Shown piece after piece: positions 55,990-64,000 of a stretch of 64,000 bases of DNA. A program made the translations under genes and the position numbers. The notes under the pieces were generated by a model that saw only the letters and a program-made list of their open reading frames with translations, made no database searches and was not told the origin of the DNA. Numbering within the stretch: the first letter of the stretch is position 1; every line of letters starts with the position of its first letter. This stretch comes from Mesorhizobium sp. AR02 (GTDB lineage Bacteria; Pseudomonadota; Alphaproteobacteria; Rhizobiales; Rhizobiaceae), in assembly GCF_024746835.1 (NCBI RefSeq), contig NZ_CP080531.1:5042001-5106000 (forward strand), written 5' to 3'.

Positions 55990-56748
55990 TCAATGCCGTA
56001 AAATCTTGCTCAGAAAAGCGCGGCTGCGGTCTGTCTTGGGGTGCGAGAAGAATTCGTCGGGCGTGCCGCTTTCGACGATGGCGCCGGCGTCCATGAACAC
56101 CACGCGCTGGGCGACCTTGCGGGCAAAGCCCATCTCATGCGTCACCACCATCATGGTCATGCCTTCCTCGGCGACGGCGACCATGACATCGAGCACTTCG
56201 GAAATCATCTCGGGGTCGAGGGCGGAGGTCGGTTCGTCGAACAGCATGATTTTCGGCCGCATGCCGAGGCAGCGCGCGATCGCCACGCGCTGCTGCTGGC
56301 CGCCGGAAAGTTGTGCCGGATAGGCGTTGACCTTGTCGGCGAGGCCGACCTTGGCCAGCAAGTCGCGGCCGGCCTTTTCAGCCTCGGCGGGCGGGATCTT
56401 GCGGACATGGATCGGGGCGAGCGTGACGTTTTCGAGCGCGGTCTTGTGCGGATAGAGGTTGAAAGACTGGAAGACGAAGCCGATCTCGGTGCGCAGCTGC
56501 GTCATGTTGGTGGCGGAGTCGCCAACACGCTGGCCGTCGACGACGAGGTCGCCATCCTTGATCGTCTCCAGGCCGTTGATGCAGCGGATCAGCGTGCTCT
56601 TGCCGGAGCCGCTCGGGCCGCAGACGACGACCACTTCGCGCGGCTCGACGCTCAGCGTGATGTCCTTCAGCACATTCAGCGCGCCGAACCATTTGTTGAC
56701 GCCGCGAAAGTCGATCATGCCGGTCTTGGTCATGCCCGCTTTGGTCAT
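55990..56748 (-). CDS. Amino-acid ABC transporter ATPase (GlnQ/HisP type)
   Basis: The 252-residue protein starts at ATG 56748 ([11 protein letters not shown]; the later in-frame ATGs at 56733 and 56718 are also possible). It has Walker [10 protein letters not shown], the signature [15 protein letters not shown], Walker [16 protein letters not shown] and the D-loop/H-loop ([13 protein letters not shown]). It is of the PAAT family for polar amino acids. It is the last gene of the operon that begins with the Lrp-type regulator at 60.8 kb. Confidence 0.95.
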   Translation of the reverse strand: MTKAGMTKTGMIDFRGVNKWFGALNVLKDITLSVEPREVVVVCGPSGSGKSTLIRCINGLETIKDGDLVVDGQRVGDSATNMTQLRTEIGFVFQSFNLYPHKTALENVTLAPIHVRKIPPAEAEKAGRDLLAKVGLADKVNAYPAQLSGGQQQRVAIARCLGMRPKIMLFDEPTSALDPEMISEVLDVMVAVAEEGMTMMVVTHEMGFARKVAQRVVFMDAGAIVESGTPDEFFSHPKTDRSRAFLSKILRH

Positions 56749-56774
56749 AGTCGTTGGCCCTTTGAGGTTCGATG

Positions 56775-57449
56775 TCACAGCTGCACCTCGCCATGGGCGG
56801 CACCCATGCGGCGCTCGAGCCGGCGGGCCAGCATGATCAACGGATAGCAGACGATGAAATAGCCGACACCGACGAGGAAGAAGACCAGCAGGCCGTTGGG
56901 CACGCGCTGCACCACCAGCCAGCCGACGCGGGTGAGGTCGGTCAGCCCGATCGCCGAGACGACCGAGGAATCCTTGATCAGCAGCACATATTGCCCGACC
57001 AGCGGCGGCAGCACGATGCGCATTGCCTGCGGCAGCACGACCTGGCGCATGCGCTGCCAGCGCGACAGGCCTGACGCCAGCGCCGCCTCGACCTGGCCTG
57101 TCGGCACCGAACGGATGCCGGCGGCGACGATCTCGCAGATGAAGCAGGCGGCGAGATTGGTCAGCGCGATGATGCCGGCGGTGAAGGCGTCGAGCTCGAT
57201 GCCGAACTCTGGCAGGATGAAGAAGATCAGGAAGATCTGCACCAGGAACGGCGTGCCGCGGATGAGGTCGACCCAGGCGCCGATCACCGTGCTGATCAGC
57301 CGGTTGCCGCCGGTGCGCAAGATGCCGAGGCCGAAGCCGAGCAAGGTGCCGAGCACCAGGCTGATCAGCGACAGCACCACCGTCATGCCGAGGCCGCGCA
57401 AGGCGAGCGGATAGGAGCCGGCGAGGCTGAGGAACTGTTGCCAGATCAT
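56775..57449 (-). CDS. Amino-acid ABC transporter permease (HisM/GlnP type)
   Basis: The 224-residue permease has five membrane segments and the PAAT-family EAA loop [35 protein letters not shown]. The start [23 protein letters not shown] is typical. It overlaps the other permease by four bases (ATGA), so the two subunits are made together, and lies 26 bp before the ATPase gene. Confidence 0.95.
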   Translation of the reverse strand: MIWQQFLSLAGSYPLALRGLGMTVVLSLISLVLGTLLGFGLGILRTGGNRLISTVIGAWVDLIRGTPFLVQIFLIFFILPEFGIELDAFTAGIIALTNLAACFICEIVAAGIRSVPTGQVEAALASGLSRWQRMRQVVLPQAMRIVLPPLVGQYVLLIKDSSVVSAIGLTDLTRVGWLVVQRVPNGLLVFFLVGVGYFIVCYPLIMLARRLERRMGAAHGEVQL

Positions 57450-58117
57450 GCGCGCGCCCCCGCTGTGCCAAGCCAGCGGCTGGACAGAACTGCCAGTCCC
57501 TTCAGGCAGTAGTAGAGCAGCAGGTAGAAGGCGGCGATGGTGAGAAAGCCTTCCGCCGGCATGAAGCGGTCGGAGGCGAGCAACTGGCCGGCGCGCGTCA
57601 GCTCGGCAACCGAGACCAGCGACAGCAGTGCGGAATCCTTGACCAGCACGATCGCCTGTCCGAGCAGCGGCGGGATCGTCACCTTGAAGGCTTGCGGCAG
57701 CACGACCAGCCGCATGCGCTGGACATAGGTCATGCCGGAGGCGACGCTGGCCTCGACCTGGCCGCGCGGGATCGACAGGATGCCGGCGCGAATGATTTCA
57801 GCGATATAGGCGCCGCTGTTGAGCGACAAAGCGAGGATGCCGACAACCAGTTCGGGCAGGACGAAGCCGAGCCGGGGCAGGCCGAAATAGAGGAAATAGA
57901 GCTGCGCCAGCAAGGGCGTGGCGCGCACGGCGTCGATATAGGCCTTGGCCGGGGCGCGAAACAGCCAGCCGCGCTGCAAATTCATGGCGCACAGCACGAT
58001 GCCGACGATCAGCGCGCCAACGAAGGAGATCGCCGACAGCCAGACGGTCGTGATCAGGCCCTGCCCGAACAGAGGCAGGTATTCGACGATGGTGCGGAAG
58101 CTGAAATTTTCGAGCAT
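57446..58117 (-). CDS. Amino-acid ABC transporter permease, second subunit
   Basis: The start was set at ATG 58117 ([20 protein letters not shown]). The frame is open further upstream to 58210, but that part translates the heptamer repeats (CLLPTAYSLL) and is not protein-like. The 223-residue permease has the PAAT EAA loop [32 protein letters not shown] and five helices. It forms the heterodimeric channel with the following permease. Confidence 0.93.
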   Translation of the reverse strand: MLENFSFRTIVEYLPLFGQGLITTVWLSAISFVGALIVGIVLCAMNLQRGWLFRAPAKAYIDAVRATPLLAQLYFLYFGLPRLGFVLPELVVGILALSLNSGAYIAEIIRAGILSIPRGQVEASVASGMTYVQRMRLVVLPQAFKVTIPPLLGQAIVLVKDSALLSLVSVAELTRAGQLLASDRFMPAEGFLTIAAFYLLLYYCLKGLAVLSSRWLGTAGARA

Positions 58118-58131
58118 GGCCGTGCGGCGGT

Positions 58132-58260
<129 letters not shown>

Positions 58261-58269
58261 TGCGTCTCC

Positions 58270-59058
58270 TCAGTGGTCTTTCTTCCAGGCGTCGGAATTG
58301 ACCCAGTAGTCGAGGTTCTTCTGCAGGCGGCCGTCGATGGTGACCTGGTTGAGGAACAGGTTCATCCAGACCAGCAGGTCCGGCTCGTCATAGCGGGTGG
58401 CGAAGGCAAGCGGCTCCTTCGACAGGAGGTCCGGCATGATGGTGAAGCTGCCGGTGGGATAGGCTGTCGACTGGCCCTTGACCGCCGAGACGTCGTTGAC
58501 GCCGCAATCGGCCTGGCCGTTGTTGACGGCGTCGAGCAGCAGCGGACCGCCGCCCTTGTAGCTCTTGATGTCGGCATCGGGGAAGGCAACCTTGGCTTCC
58601 TTCTCGCCGGTGGCGCCGAGCAGCACGGCGATCTTGGTGCCCTTGGCCTTGCAGTCCTCGGTGGTCTTGAACTTGCTGTCGGCCTTGGTGAAGACGGTGC
58701 TGCCCGTGTACATGTAAGGCGTGGTGAAGGCGACCTTCATGCCGCGTGCCAGCGTCGGCGTCATGTCGGCGACCAGCAGATCGGCCTTGCCCGACAAGAG
58801 CGCCGGGATCAGGCCGTCCCAGTCGAAGTCGAGGAATTTGATTTTCACACCCATTTCCTTGGCCATCAGTTCGGCGAGTTCAACCGAACTGCCGGTGCGT
58901 TCGCCATTGGCGCCGACCAGCGAGAAGGGCGGTCCCTGCGTCTGTACCGCGACGCGCAGTTCGCCGCGCTTGGTGATCTCGTCGAGCGTTCCGGCGCTGG
59001 CGGCAGTGGTAAGTCCGGCGAGCGCAAGTCCGGCGATGAAAAGTCTGGCAATCTTCAT
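58270..59058 (-). CDS. Amino-acid ABC transporter substrate-binding protein
   Basis: The 262-residue protein has a signal peptide (MKIARLFIAGLALAGLTTAASA) and the PBPb (bacterial extracellular solute-binding 3) fold: TLDEITKRGELRVAVQTQGPPFSLVGANGERTGSSVELAELMAKEMG, then 'GLIPALLSGKADLLVADMTPTLARGMKVAFTTPY'. It binds a polar or basic amino acid or opine; the exact ligand is uncertain. It lies between the saccharopine-dehydrogenase-like gene and the permeases. Confidence 0.93.
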   Translation of the reverse strand: MKIARLFIAGLALAGLTTAASAGTLDEITKRGELRVAVQTQGPPFSLVGANGERTGSSVELAELMAKEMGVKIKFLDFDWDGLIPALLSGKADLLVADMTPTLARGMKVAFTTPYMYTGSTVFTKADSKFKTTEDCKAKGTKIAVLLGATGEKEAKVAFPDADIKSYKGGGPLLLDAVNNGQADCGVNDVSAVKGQSTAYPTGSFTIMPDLLSKEPLAFATRYDEPDLLVWMNLFLNQVTIDGRLQKNLDYWVNSDAWKKDH

Positions 59059-59160
59059 TTGGCATTCCTCCCTGTTGGTTGTTGTTTTGCCCGCGGATTC
59101 CCTTGGGCGCTTTTTTGAGCGGCGGCACCGTTGCCAGCGGCAGCCACCGTTCGAAAATTC

Positions 59161-60321
59161 TCAGTCCCAGGCCACCGTCTCGGTGACCTTGATGCCGCGT
59201 TTGGCCAATTCATCGAAGAAGCGGCCACCGGGTACATCGAGCAGCGGGTTGAGCAGGCCGGGCTTGGTGATATCGCCGCGCGCGAGCATCTGCGCCACGA
59301 TGCTGGCGGGAAAGCCGACGCCAAGGCTCATGCCAAACAGGCCGGAGGCGAGATCACGTTCGATGATCAAATCCGATGTCACCGTCTTGGCGCGGCCGCC
59401 TTCGAGGCCGGAAAAGACATTGCGCATCACGCACAGGTCCTTTTCGCCGGGGCCATATTGCAGTTGCGGGCCGAGCAGCCGGCCGAGAAATTCGCGCGGG
59501 CTGTTGGAGGTGCCGGGCAGCTTGTCCTCGGAGAGGAAGCCAAGCTCCTTCAGCGGCGCCCAGAAGGCCGACCATCCGGGCCAGCGCAGCGTGTAGCGGC
59601 CGGAGCGCTGCAGCCCCTTGGCGGCGGGAAGCATCTCGACATAGTGCAGCGCATCACCATTGGGGAAGGCTTCCAGCCGGCCAAGGCCGGCGACCTCGAT
59701 CTCATGGATGAAATGACTGTCGTGCTGGCGGGCGGCCGGCACGGCGACGCGCTTGCCGTCCTCGATCATCACGCTGTCGCGGTTCTGGCTGACCAGGACC
59801 ATGTCGAAGTTCCAGCTCACCTTGTAGCAAAGCGGCTTCGCCATCGCCTTTGGCTCAGGGATGCCGCCGCAATAGGAATCGATTGATGTGATCGTGTCGA
59901 ACTGCCTGGCGGCGCGGGCGTAGAGCACCAGGTCGATGCCGGGGTCGAGCCCGCATTCGGTCATGATCGAGACACCGGCCTGTTCGGCTTCCGGCGCCAG
60001 ATCGGCGATGGCCTTGCCGTAATTGGTGGTGACCAGCGGCGTGCGGGCTGCGATCGCGGCTTGCACCGCCTCGCGCATCAATGGCTGCGGCAGCAGGTCG
60101 ATGACGGCGTCGGCATCGGCCAGCACATTGACGAGTGCCGGACCGATCGCGCCCTCGGGTACGATGAAACGCACACGGGCAAGGTCGGTCAGATCAGCCA
60201 ACCGGGCCGCGCCATCCGGCGTGGTATCGACGCAGATCACCTCCTCGACACCGCTGGCGACGAGATCGGCGATAGCGGCCCGGCCTTGCAGGCCGAGCCC
60301 GCCGAGAACCGCAATCTTCAT
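59161..60321 (-). CDS. Saccharopine dehydrogenase-like protein
   Basis: The 386-residue protein begins MKIAVLGGLGLQGRAAIADLVASGVEEVICVD, a Rossmann GxGxxG fold, and continues with the saccharopine-dehydrogenase C-terminal substrate domain (TECGLDPGIDLVLYARAARQF ...). It overlaps the Lrp-type regulator by four bases and is followed by an amino-acid importer, so it probably oxidises an imported lysine-like or opine substrate. It is shorter than bifunctional plant-type enzymes. The exact substrate is not determinable. Confidence 0.88.
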   Translation of the reverse strand: MKIAVLGGLGLQGRAAIADLVASGVEEVICVDTTPDGAARLADLTDLARVRFIVPEGAIGPALVNVLADADAVIDLLPQPLMREAVQAAIAARTPLVTTNYGKAIADLAPEAEQAGVSIMTECGLDPGIDLVLYARAARQFDTITSIDSYCGGIPEPKAMAKPLCYKVSWNFDMVLVSQNRDSVMIEDGKRVAVPAARQHDSHFIHEIEVAGLGRLEAFPNGDALHYVEMLPAAKGLQRSGRYTLRWPGWSAFWAPLKELGFLSEDKLPGTSNSPREFLGRLLGPQLQYGPGEKDLCVMRNVFSGLEGGRAKTVTSDLIIERDLASGLFGMSLGVGFPASIVAQMLARGDITKPGLLNPLLDVPGGRFFDELAKRGIKVTETVAWD

Positions 60322-60818
60322 GCCGGCTCCTTGCGGTCGTCAGACCAGCAGCCCTCGGGAAGGCTGACCCATTTGTTGCAGGACGCCATGACGACGAAGG
60401 TCTCGCTGCGCACGACTTCGCCCGGCTCGCCGGCGCCCGGGATCAGCTCGCTGGTGACGCGGTAGAGATCGGCGACGTCACCGGCCACGGTCACGTCGAC
60501 GATGATGTCGAAGCGCCCGGTGACCACCGAAGCCGAGTTGACGAAGGGCAGTTCGGAAATGCGCTGCGCCAGTTCGCGGGCCCGGCCGCGCCCCTGGGCG
60601 TTGATGCCGACAATGGCCGAGATCAGTTCGGGGCGCTCGGTCAGGTTCAACAGCCCGACGATCTTGAGCAGATTGCGATCGAGCAGATTGCGCAGGCGCG
60701 AGCGAACCGTCGGCACCGAAATCGCCAATGTCTCAGCGAGCCGGTTGATGCCCGGCTGGGCGTCCTGCGACAGCTGTTTGACCAGCCGCCGATCGGTCAG
60801 ATCGAGATGTTCCCGCAA
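60318..60818 (-). CDS. Lrp/AsnC-family regulator
   Basis: The 166-residue protein (TTG 60818) has the Lrp HTH (about residues 10-60: RRLVKQLSQDAQPGINRLAETLAISVPTVRSRLRNLLDRNLL) and the RAM effector domain (VVGINAQGRGRARELAQRISELPFVNSASVVTGRFDIIVDVTVAGD). It overlaps the next gene by four bases and heads the amino-acid uptake/catabolism operon. An inverted repeat upstream (60829-60874) is a probable binding site. TTG was chosen because no ATG is in frame nearby. Confidence 0.9.
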   Translation of the reverse strand: MREHLDLTDRRLVKQLSQDAQPGINRLAETLAISVPTVRSRLRNLLDRNLLKIVGLLNLTERPELISAIVGINAQGRGRARELAQRISELPFVNSASVVTGRFDIIVDVTVAGDVADLYRVTSELIPGAGEPGEVVRSETFVVMASCNKWVSLPEGCWSDDRKEPA

Positions 60819-60828
60819 AAGCCATGTC

Positions 60829-60874
60829 TTTCATAAAGAGAAAAAATACCGGCAATCTTTTTGCCTATATGAAA
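60829..60874. promoter_or_regulatory. AT-rich inverted repeat upstream of the Lrp gene
   Basis: TTTCATA (60829-60835) and TATGAAA (60868-60874) are complementary and frame an AT-rich region with GGCAAT..TTTTTGCC in the middle. Lrp-class proteins bind AT-rich, loosely symmetric sites, often upstream of their own gene. Confidence 0.5.
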
Positions 60875-60985
60875 ATAAACTATGTCATTAATTTCTAGAA
60901 AGCAAGGCGTTGTTTTCAGCCGAGATGGCAATCGGGCGCCGGCCGGCGCACGATCGCGACCACCTTCCTGTCAGGGCTGTCAGGC

Positions 60986-61858
60986 TCAGGCCAAGGCGGC
61001 GGCGAGCAGCTTTGCCTGCGGCGTCAACTCGTCGAAGCTGCGGGCACAGAGGTTGAGCTGGCGCGTCGCCCAGTCGTCGCTGAGCCGCAGGCTGCGGAGC
61101 GTACGGGCCGAGCGGCGCGCCGCACTTTCCGGCACGATGGCAATGCCGGCGCCTTGCGCAACCAGCCGGCAGACATTGTCGAGGCCGGGCACGCGGATGC
61201 GGATGTGCAGATGGCCACCGAGGCGGGCGGCCTGGCGGGTGATGTGCTCCTGCAGGGCGTGACCGAGGCTCAGGCCAACAAAGGATTCGCTCAGGATGTC
61301 GGCGAGGCTGACGGCGTGGCCTTCGAGGCCAGGCCAGTTCCGCGCGGTGATCACCACCAGCCGGTCGACGAAGAACGGTCTTTGTTCGAGATGCGAAAGA
61401 CCGGCCCAGGTCGCGGCAATGCCGAGATCGGCGGCACCACTGGCCACCGCCTCGGCAATCTCGTGACTGGGGCGCTCGTCCAGATCGATGTCGATGCCGG
61501 GATGCGCCACCAGGAAGGCCGGCAGGATGTCGCGCAGCAACTCGGCTGTGGCGGCGGTGTTAGCCATCAGCCGTACACGCGCCCGCAGGCCGCCGGCATA
61601 GGCGCCGAGGTCGCCGGCCATCGCCTCGATCTGGTTCTGCACGGCGCGTGCATGGTGCAGCAGCGCGTGGCCGGCGGCCGTCGGCACCACGCCCCGGCGG
61701 CGGCGCTCCAGCAGCGGCGCGCCGAGCCGGTCCTCCATGCCCTTGATGCGGGCGCTCGCCGAGGCCAGCGCCAGCCCGGCGAGCTCGGCGCCATGGGTGA
61801 TGCTGCCGCGCTCGGCCACCAGCAGGAACAGCCGGAGATCGGTGAGATCGAAGCGCAT
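60986..61858 (-). CDS. LysR-family regulator, second TauE-linked copy
   Basis: The 290-residue LysR protein starts MRFDLTDLRLFLLVAERGSITHGAELAGLALASASARIKGMEDRL, whose HTH diverges from typical LysR (a small-residue-rich recognition helix, ALASASARIK). The effector domain follows (GLRARVRLMANTAATAELLRDILPAF). It is divergent from a small ORF and a TauE/SafE gene, echoing the LysR/TauE layout at 19-21 kb. Confidence 0.9.
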   Translation of the reverse strand: MRFDLTDLRLFLLVAERGSITHGAELAGLALASASARIKGMEDRLGAPLLERRRRGVVPTAAGHALLHHARAVQNQIEAMAGDLGAYAGGLRARVRLMANTAATAELLRDILPAFLVAHPGIDIDLDERPSHEIAEAVASGAADLGIAATWAGLSHLEQRPFFVDRLVVITARNWPGLEGHAVSLADILSESFVGLSLGHALQEHITRQAARLGGHLHIRIRVPGLDNVCRLVAQGAGIAIVPESAARRSARTLRSLRLSDDWATRQLNLCARSFDELTPQAKLLAAALA

Positions 61859-61980
61859 TTTACTCCTGCAAAGCCTGCGGCGTTGGCGTCAGCCTTCGGC
61901 CAGAACGAAGGCTGACAGCGCAACTTCCACATTGTGCGCGGGTCGCATCTCCGTCAAATCCTTTGCGATGGAGATGTGCA

Positions 61981-62184
61981 ATGAGCGAAAAAGCGTCAGG
62001 CCGGCTCGGTATTCTTGAAAGCATGGCGATCGTGCTGGCGGTCGCCGTCGCTTCGCTTGCCATGGCGCAGGCGCAGCCCGGCTTGCGGGGATGTACGACA
62101 ATGGCGGCTTCAATCAGTCCCGATGCCGCGCCGGCGAAATCCAACCCGGATGCCGACGCGACGGACATGCTGCTGCATGACTGA
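61981..62184 (+). CDS. Small membrane-associated protein, uncertain
   Basis: ATG 61981 opens a 67-residue frame with a hydrophobic segment (about residues 11-33, ESMAIVLAVAVASLAMAQAQPG), like a signal peptide or single membrane anchor. An acidic tail follows (SNPDADATDMLLHD). There is only a weak ribosome binding site. It sits between the LysR gene and the TauE gene, which starts 22 bp after its stop. Confidence 0.4.
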   Translation: MSEKASGRLGILESMAIVLAVAVASLAMAQAQPGLRGCTTMAASISPDAAPAKSNPDADATDMLLHD

Positions 62185-62205
62185 TCCCGTGGTGAAGGTG
62201 CGGTC

Positions 62206-62955
62206 ATGCTGAGTGCCGGCATCCTCGCCTGGATCGGCGCCGTCTTTCTCGCAGCGGGCTTGGTCAAGGGCGTCGTCGGCATGGGGCTGCCGACGGTCGC
62301 GATGGGGTTGCTGGCGGTGACGATGCCGCCGGCTGAGGCCGCGGCCTTGCTGTTGATCCCGTCGCTGATCACCAACCTCTGGCAGTTGTTCACCGGCCCG
62401 TCCTTCGGCGGCCTGTGCAAGCGGCTGTGGACAATGATGGCCGGCATCATGCTGGGCACCGTCGCCGGGGCAGGGGTGCTCACCGGCGCACATTCGGGCG
62501 CGGCCTCGGCAGGGCTGGGTGCGGCGCTGGTGCTTTACGCCGTTCTCGGCCTGCTCAAGCTTGGCTTCACCACGCCGGCGCGCCACGAGGCCTTGATGTC
62601 ACCGCTGGTCGGGATCGCGACCGGGCTGGTCACCGGCGCCACCGGCGTCTTCGTCATCCCGGCGGTGCCCTATCTGCAATCGCTGCGGCTGAAGAAGGAG
62701 GACCTCATCCAGGCGCTTGGCCTGTCCTTCACGGTCTCGACGGCAGCCCTTGCCATTGGCCTGTTCCGGACGGGCGCTCTGGCCTCGCCGACGGCGCAGC
62801 TGACAGGGTCGATCCTGGCGCTGCTGCCGGCGCTGGCCGGCATGTTCATCGGCCAGGCGTTGCGCCAGACGATGAGCGTCGAGACGTTTCGCAAGGTGTT
62901 TTTCGTGGGGTTGCTGGCGCTTGGGGCGTATCTTGCGCTGGAGGCGCTTTGGTGA
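62206..62955 (+). CDS. TauE/SafE-family membrane exporter, second copy
   Basis: The 249-residue protein is a DUF81/TauE transporter with about eight helices: LAAGLVKGVVGMGLPTVAMGLLAVTMPP and the mirrored 'LVTGATGVFVIPAVPYLQSL'. It is only distantly related to the exporter at 20108. Its LysR regulator is divergent. The substrate is unknown (sulfite or an organic sulfonate are common in the family). Confidence 0.9.
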   Translation: MLSAGILAWIGAVFLAAGLVKGVVGMGLPTVAMGLLAVTMPPAEAAALLLIPSLITNLWQLFTGPSFGGLCKRLWTMMAGIMLGTVAGAGVLTGAHSGAASAGLGAALVLYAVLGLLKLGFTTPARHEALMSPLVGIATGLVTGATGVFVIPAVPYLQSLRLKKEDLIQALGLSFTVSTAALAIGLFRTGALASPTAQLTGSILALLPALAGMFIGQALRQTMSVETFRKVFFVGLLALGAYLALEALW

Positions 62956-62962
62956 TTTGCCC

Positions 62963-63520
62963 TCATTCGGCAATCGACCTGATAACCCTGGCCGGGTTGC
63001 CGCCGACAAGGGTGTTGGGGGGCACGTCCCTCGTCACCACCGAGCCCGCCGCGACGACGGCGTTTTCGCCCACCGTCACGCCGCCAATGACTGTTGCGCC
63101 GGCGGCGATCCAGACGTTGCGTTCGATGACGATCGGCTTTGCCGTGGTGAAGGCGCGGCGCCGCGACGGCTCGAGCGGATGGCCCGATGTGATGAGGCTC
63201 ACATTCGGCCCGACCAGCACGTCGTCGTCAATGTCGAGCCCGCCAAGATCATAAAAAGTGCAGTTCTGATTGATGAAGACATTGCGCCCCACGCGGATGT
63301 CGGCACCGCCGGTGGCGTAGAAGGGCGGGATCAGCAGGAAGCTGTCGTCGACCTTCTTGCCGATGAGTTCGCTGAACAAAGCGCGGACTTCATCCGCGTC
63401 GTTGAATGTCAGACGGTTGAGACGGGCGGTGATCGCCATCGCCCGTTTGACGTCCGCTAGCATCGCTGCCGATTCCGGTGTTCTCCCGGGGATTGTCCTG
63501 GTGCGATCCTCATGCGCCAT
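62963..63520 (-). CDS. Sugar O-acetyltransferase, left-handed beta-helix type
   Basis: The start at ATG 63520 gives MAHEDRTRTIPGRTPESAAML, a 185-residue LbH protein of the maltose/galactoside acetyltransferase (LacA/NodL) group. The hexapeptide region reads GGADIRVGRNVFINQNCTFYDLGGLDIDDDVLVGPNVSLITSGHPL and ENAVVAAGSVVTRDVPPNTLVGGNPARVIR. The catalytic His is in SGHPL. It acetylates a sugar or oligosaccharide; it could be involved in Nod-factor-like or surface glycan modification, but no nod genes are nearby. The start overlaps the remains of a toxin gene. Confidence 0.92.
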   Translation of the reverse strand: MAHEDRTRTIPGRTPESAAMLADVKRAMAITARLNRLTFNDADEVRALFSELIGKKVDDSFLLIPPFYATGGADIRVGRNVFINQNCTFYDLGGLDIDDDVLVGPNVSLITSGHPLEPSRRRAFTTAKPIVIERNVWIAAGATVIGGVTVGENAVVAAGSVVTRDVPPNTLVGGNPARVIRSIAE

Positions 63521-63617
63521 TCGTTGCTTTCCTCCAGGGCACGGTCGAACGAATGGCGAAGTCGGCACGGTTGTGTTGTTTCCCGATCGGCACTTCTTGC
63601 CACGTAATGGAGATCAC
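63510..63617 (-). pseudogene. TacT-type GNAT toxin, truncated relic
   Basis: GTG 63617 overlaps the antitoxin stop by four bases (GTGA), the normal TA coupling. The frame reads ISITWQEVPIGKQHNRADF, which matches the N terminus of TacT acetyltransferase toxins (P-I-G-x-x-H-x-R-x-x-F). It then loses similarity and stops after 35 codons at 63510. The acetyltransferase domain is absent, so it cannot be a functional toxin. Confidence 0.7.
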
Positions 63618-63889
63618 GCGAGGGTCTGACCGGCCTTGGCGGCGCGGATAAGGCGATTGGTCGGGGAGGGCAGGTTTTCAAGCAGGTCGAGGATGCGCAG
63701 GCTGTCCCGTTCTGACAGTGCAAGATGTTCGGCGCGCTCGATCGTGGCCTGAGCGTCACGCAATGCGGAGCGCGTGACGAACTCGGTCAGGCCGACATTC
63801 GACAAGGCCGCCGCACGAGCGATTACGGCTTTCGCTTCGGGCAGAATCCGAAGATCGATTCGACCGTTGTCAATGACGTTGCGGGGCAT
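63614..63889 (-). CDS. tacA: TacA-type antitoxin (DUF1778), orphan
   Basis: The 91-residue protein starts MPRNVIDNGRIDLRILPEAKAVIARAAALSNVGLTEFVTRSALRDA, a ribbon-helix-helix DUF1778 antitoxin, with a toxin-binding tail (LPSPTNRLIRAAKAG). The start ATG 63889 is preceded by AGGAGATACC. It should repress its own promoter through the palindrome at 63918. Its cognate TacT toxin is reduced to a fragment, so it is an orphan unless it neutralises another toxin elsewhere. Confidence 0.9.
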   Translation of the reverse strand: MPRNVIDNGRIDLRILPEAKAVIARAAALSNVGLTEFVTRSALRDAQATIERAEHLALSERDSLRILDLLENLPSPTNRLIRAAKAGQTLA

Positions 63890-63917
63890 AGGTATCTCCT
63901 TTGCCCCCAATTATTCA

Positions 63918-63936
63918 GTACGGATTGAATCCGTAC
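63918..63936. promoter_or_regulatory. Palindromic operator of the TacA antitoxin
   Basis: GTACGGATTGAATCCGTAC is a perfect 19-bp palindrome with a single central G, 29 bases upstream of the tacA start. RHH antitoxins bind short symmetric sites of this type. To its right the window ends without another gene. Confidence 0.8.
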
Positions 63937-64000
63937 AACATGAATCCCGTCGCATTAACCTCAAGGCATGCGAAGAGCGCGCCGGGTCAATCTACTACCG

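Noticed and set aside
62963..63520. Nodulation gene nodL
   Set aside because: The beta-helix acetyltransferase fits the LacA/NodL group, but no nod box or other nod genes are in the window, so the symbol is not justified.

Overview
The window is GC-rich chromosomal DNA of a rhizobial alphaproteobacterium, most likely Mesorhizobium or a close relative. That is an inference from protein families, not a database match: an RcnR/DmeF cobalt-nickel efflux pair, a CIRCE-controlled groESL, a DUF1488 protein, many LysR/AraC/ABC genes, and several families of palindromic intergenic repeats. There is no prophage, CRISPR array, rRNA or conjugation module. Mobile DNA is limited to one IS630-type element.

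Layout. 1-4.9 kb: a partial MFS exporter with a divergent LysR regulator, a small membrane protein, an unrecognised two-gene unit (Ig-like secreted protein plus membrane protein), and gene relics. 5-10.9 kb: ChaC-type cyclotransferase, a frameshifted NmrA-type gene, an ArsR/SRPBCC pair, VOC and DUF1801 proteins, and a membrane acyltransferase. 10.9-17.4 kb: a LacI-controlled operon for an arabinofuranoside-type sugar (LacI, binding protein, two permeases, GH127 enzyme) with no ATPase gene. 17.5-26.7 kb: a PAS-GGDEF protein, LysR/TauE pair, tRNA-Cys, dmeRF, small proteins and groESL. 26.7-34.6 kb: tag, an SDR/AraC module, AraC-GyrI, Nudix, free-methionine-sulfoxide reductase, a hydrolase and a YeiH-type exporter. 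34.1-36 kb is a patch of less familiar, seemingly AT-richer accessory genes. 36-44.5 kb: a LysR-linked redox and efflux cluster, GNAT, ACT and aldehyde dehydrogenase genes. 45-46.1 kb: an intact Xre/RES toxin-antitoxin pair. 46.2-52 kb: ArsR plus old yellow enzyme, then a cytoplasmic ModA-like protein preceded by a Mo-box-like palindrome and followed by a complete B12/iron-class ABC importer. 52-56 kb: a 14-repeat TPR protein, a DUF6314 gene fused to a ParD antitoxin tail, and the IS630 element. 56-61 kb: a polar amino-acid ABC transporter with a saccharopine-dehydrogenase-like enzyme and an Lrp-type regulator. 61-64 kb: a second LysR/TauE pair, an acetyltransferase, and a TacA antitoxin whose TacT toxin is truncated.

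Most units pair one regulator with one transporter or enzyme set, usually divergent or co-transcribed, and several have visible operator palindromes (LacI, DmeR, HrcA/CIRCE, ArsR, Xre, TacA, and probably ModE and Lrp). The least expected items are the Mo-box upstream of a ModA-like/FecBCD-type locus, a tRNA-Cys with a 6-bp T stem, decayed toxin-antitoxin loci fused into or overlapping neighbours, inverted heptamer repeats inside an ABC operon, and the two-gene unit at 2.5-4.5 kb.
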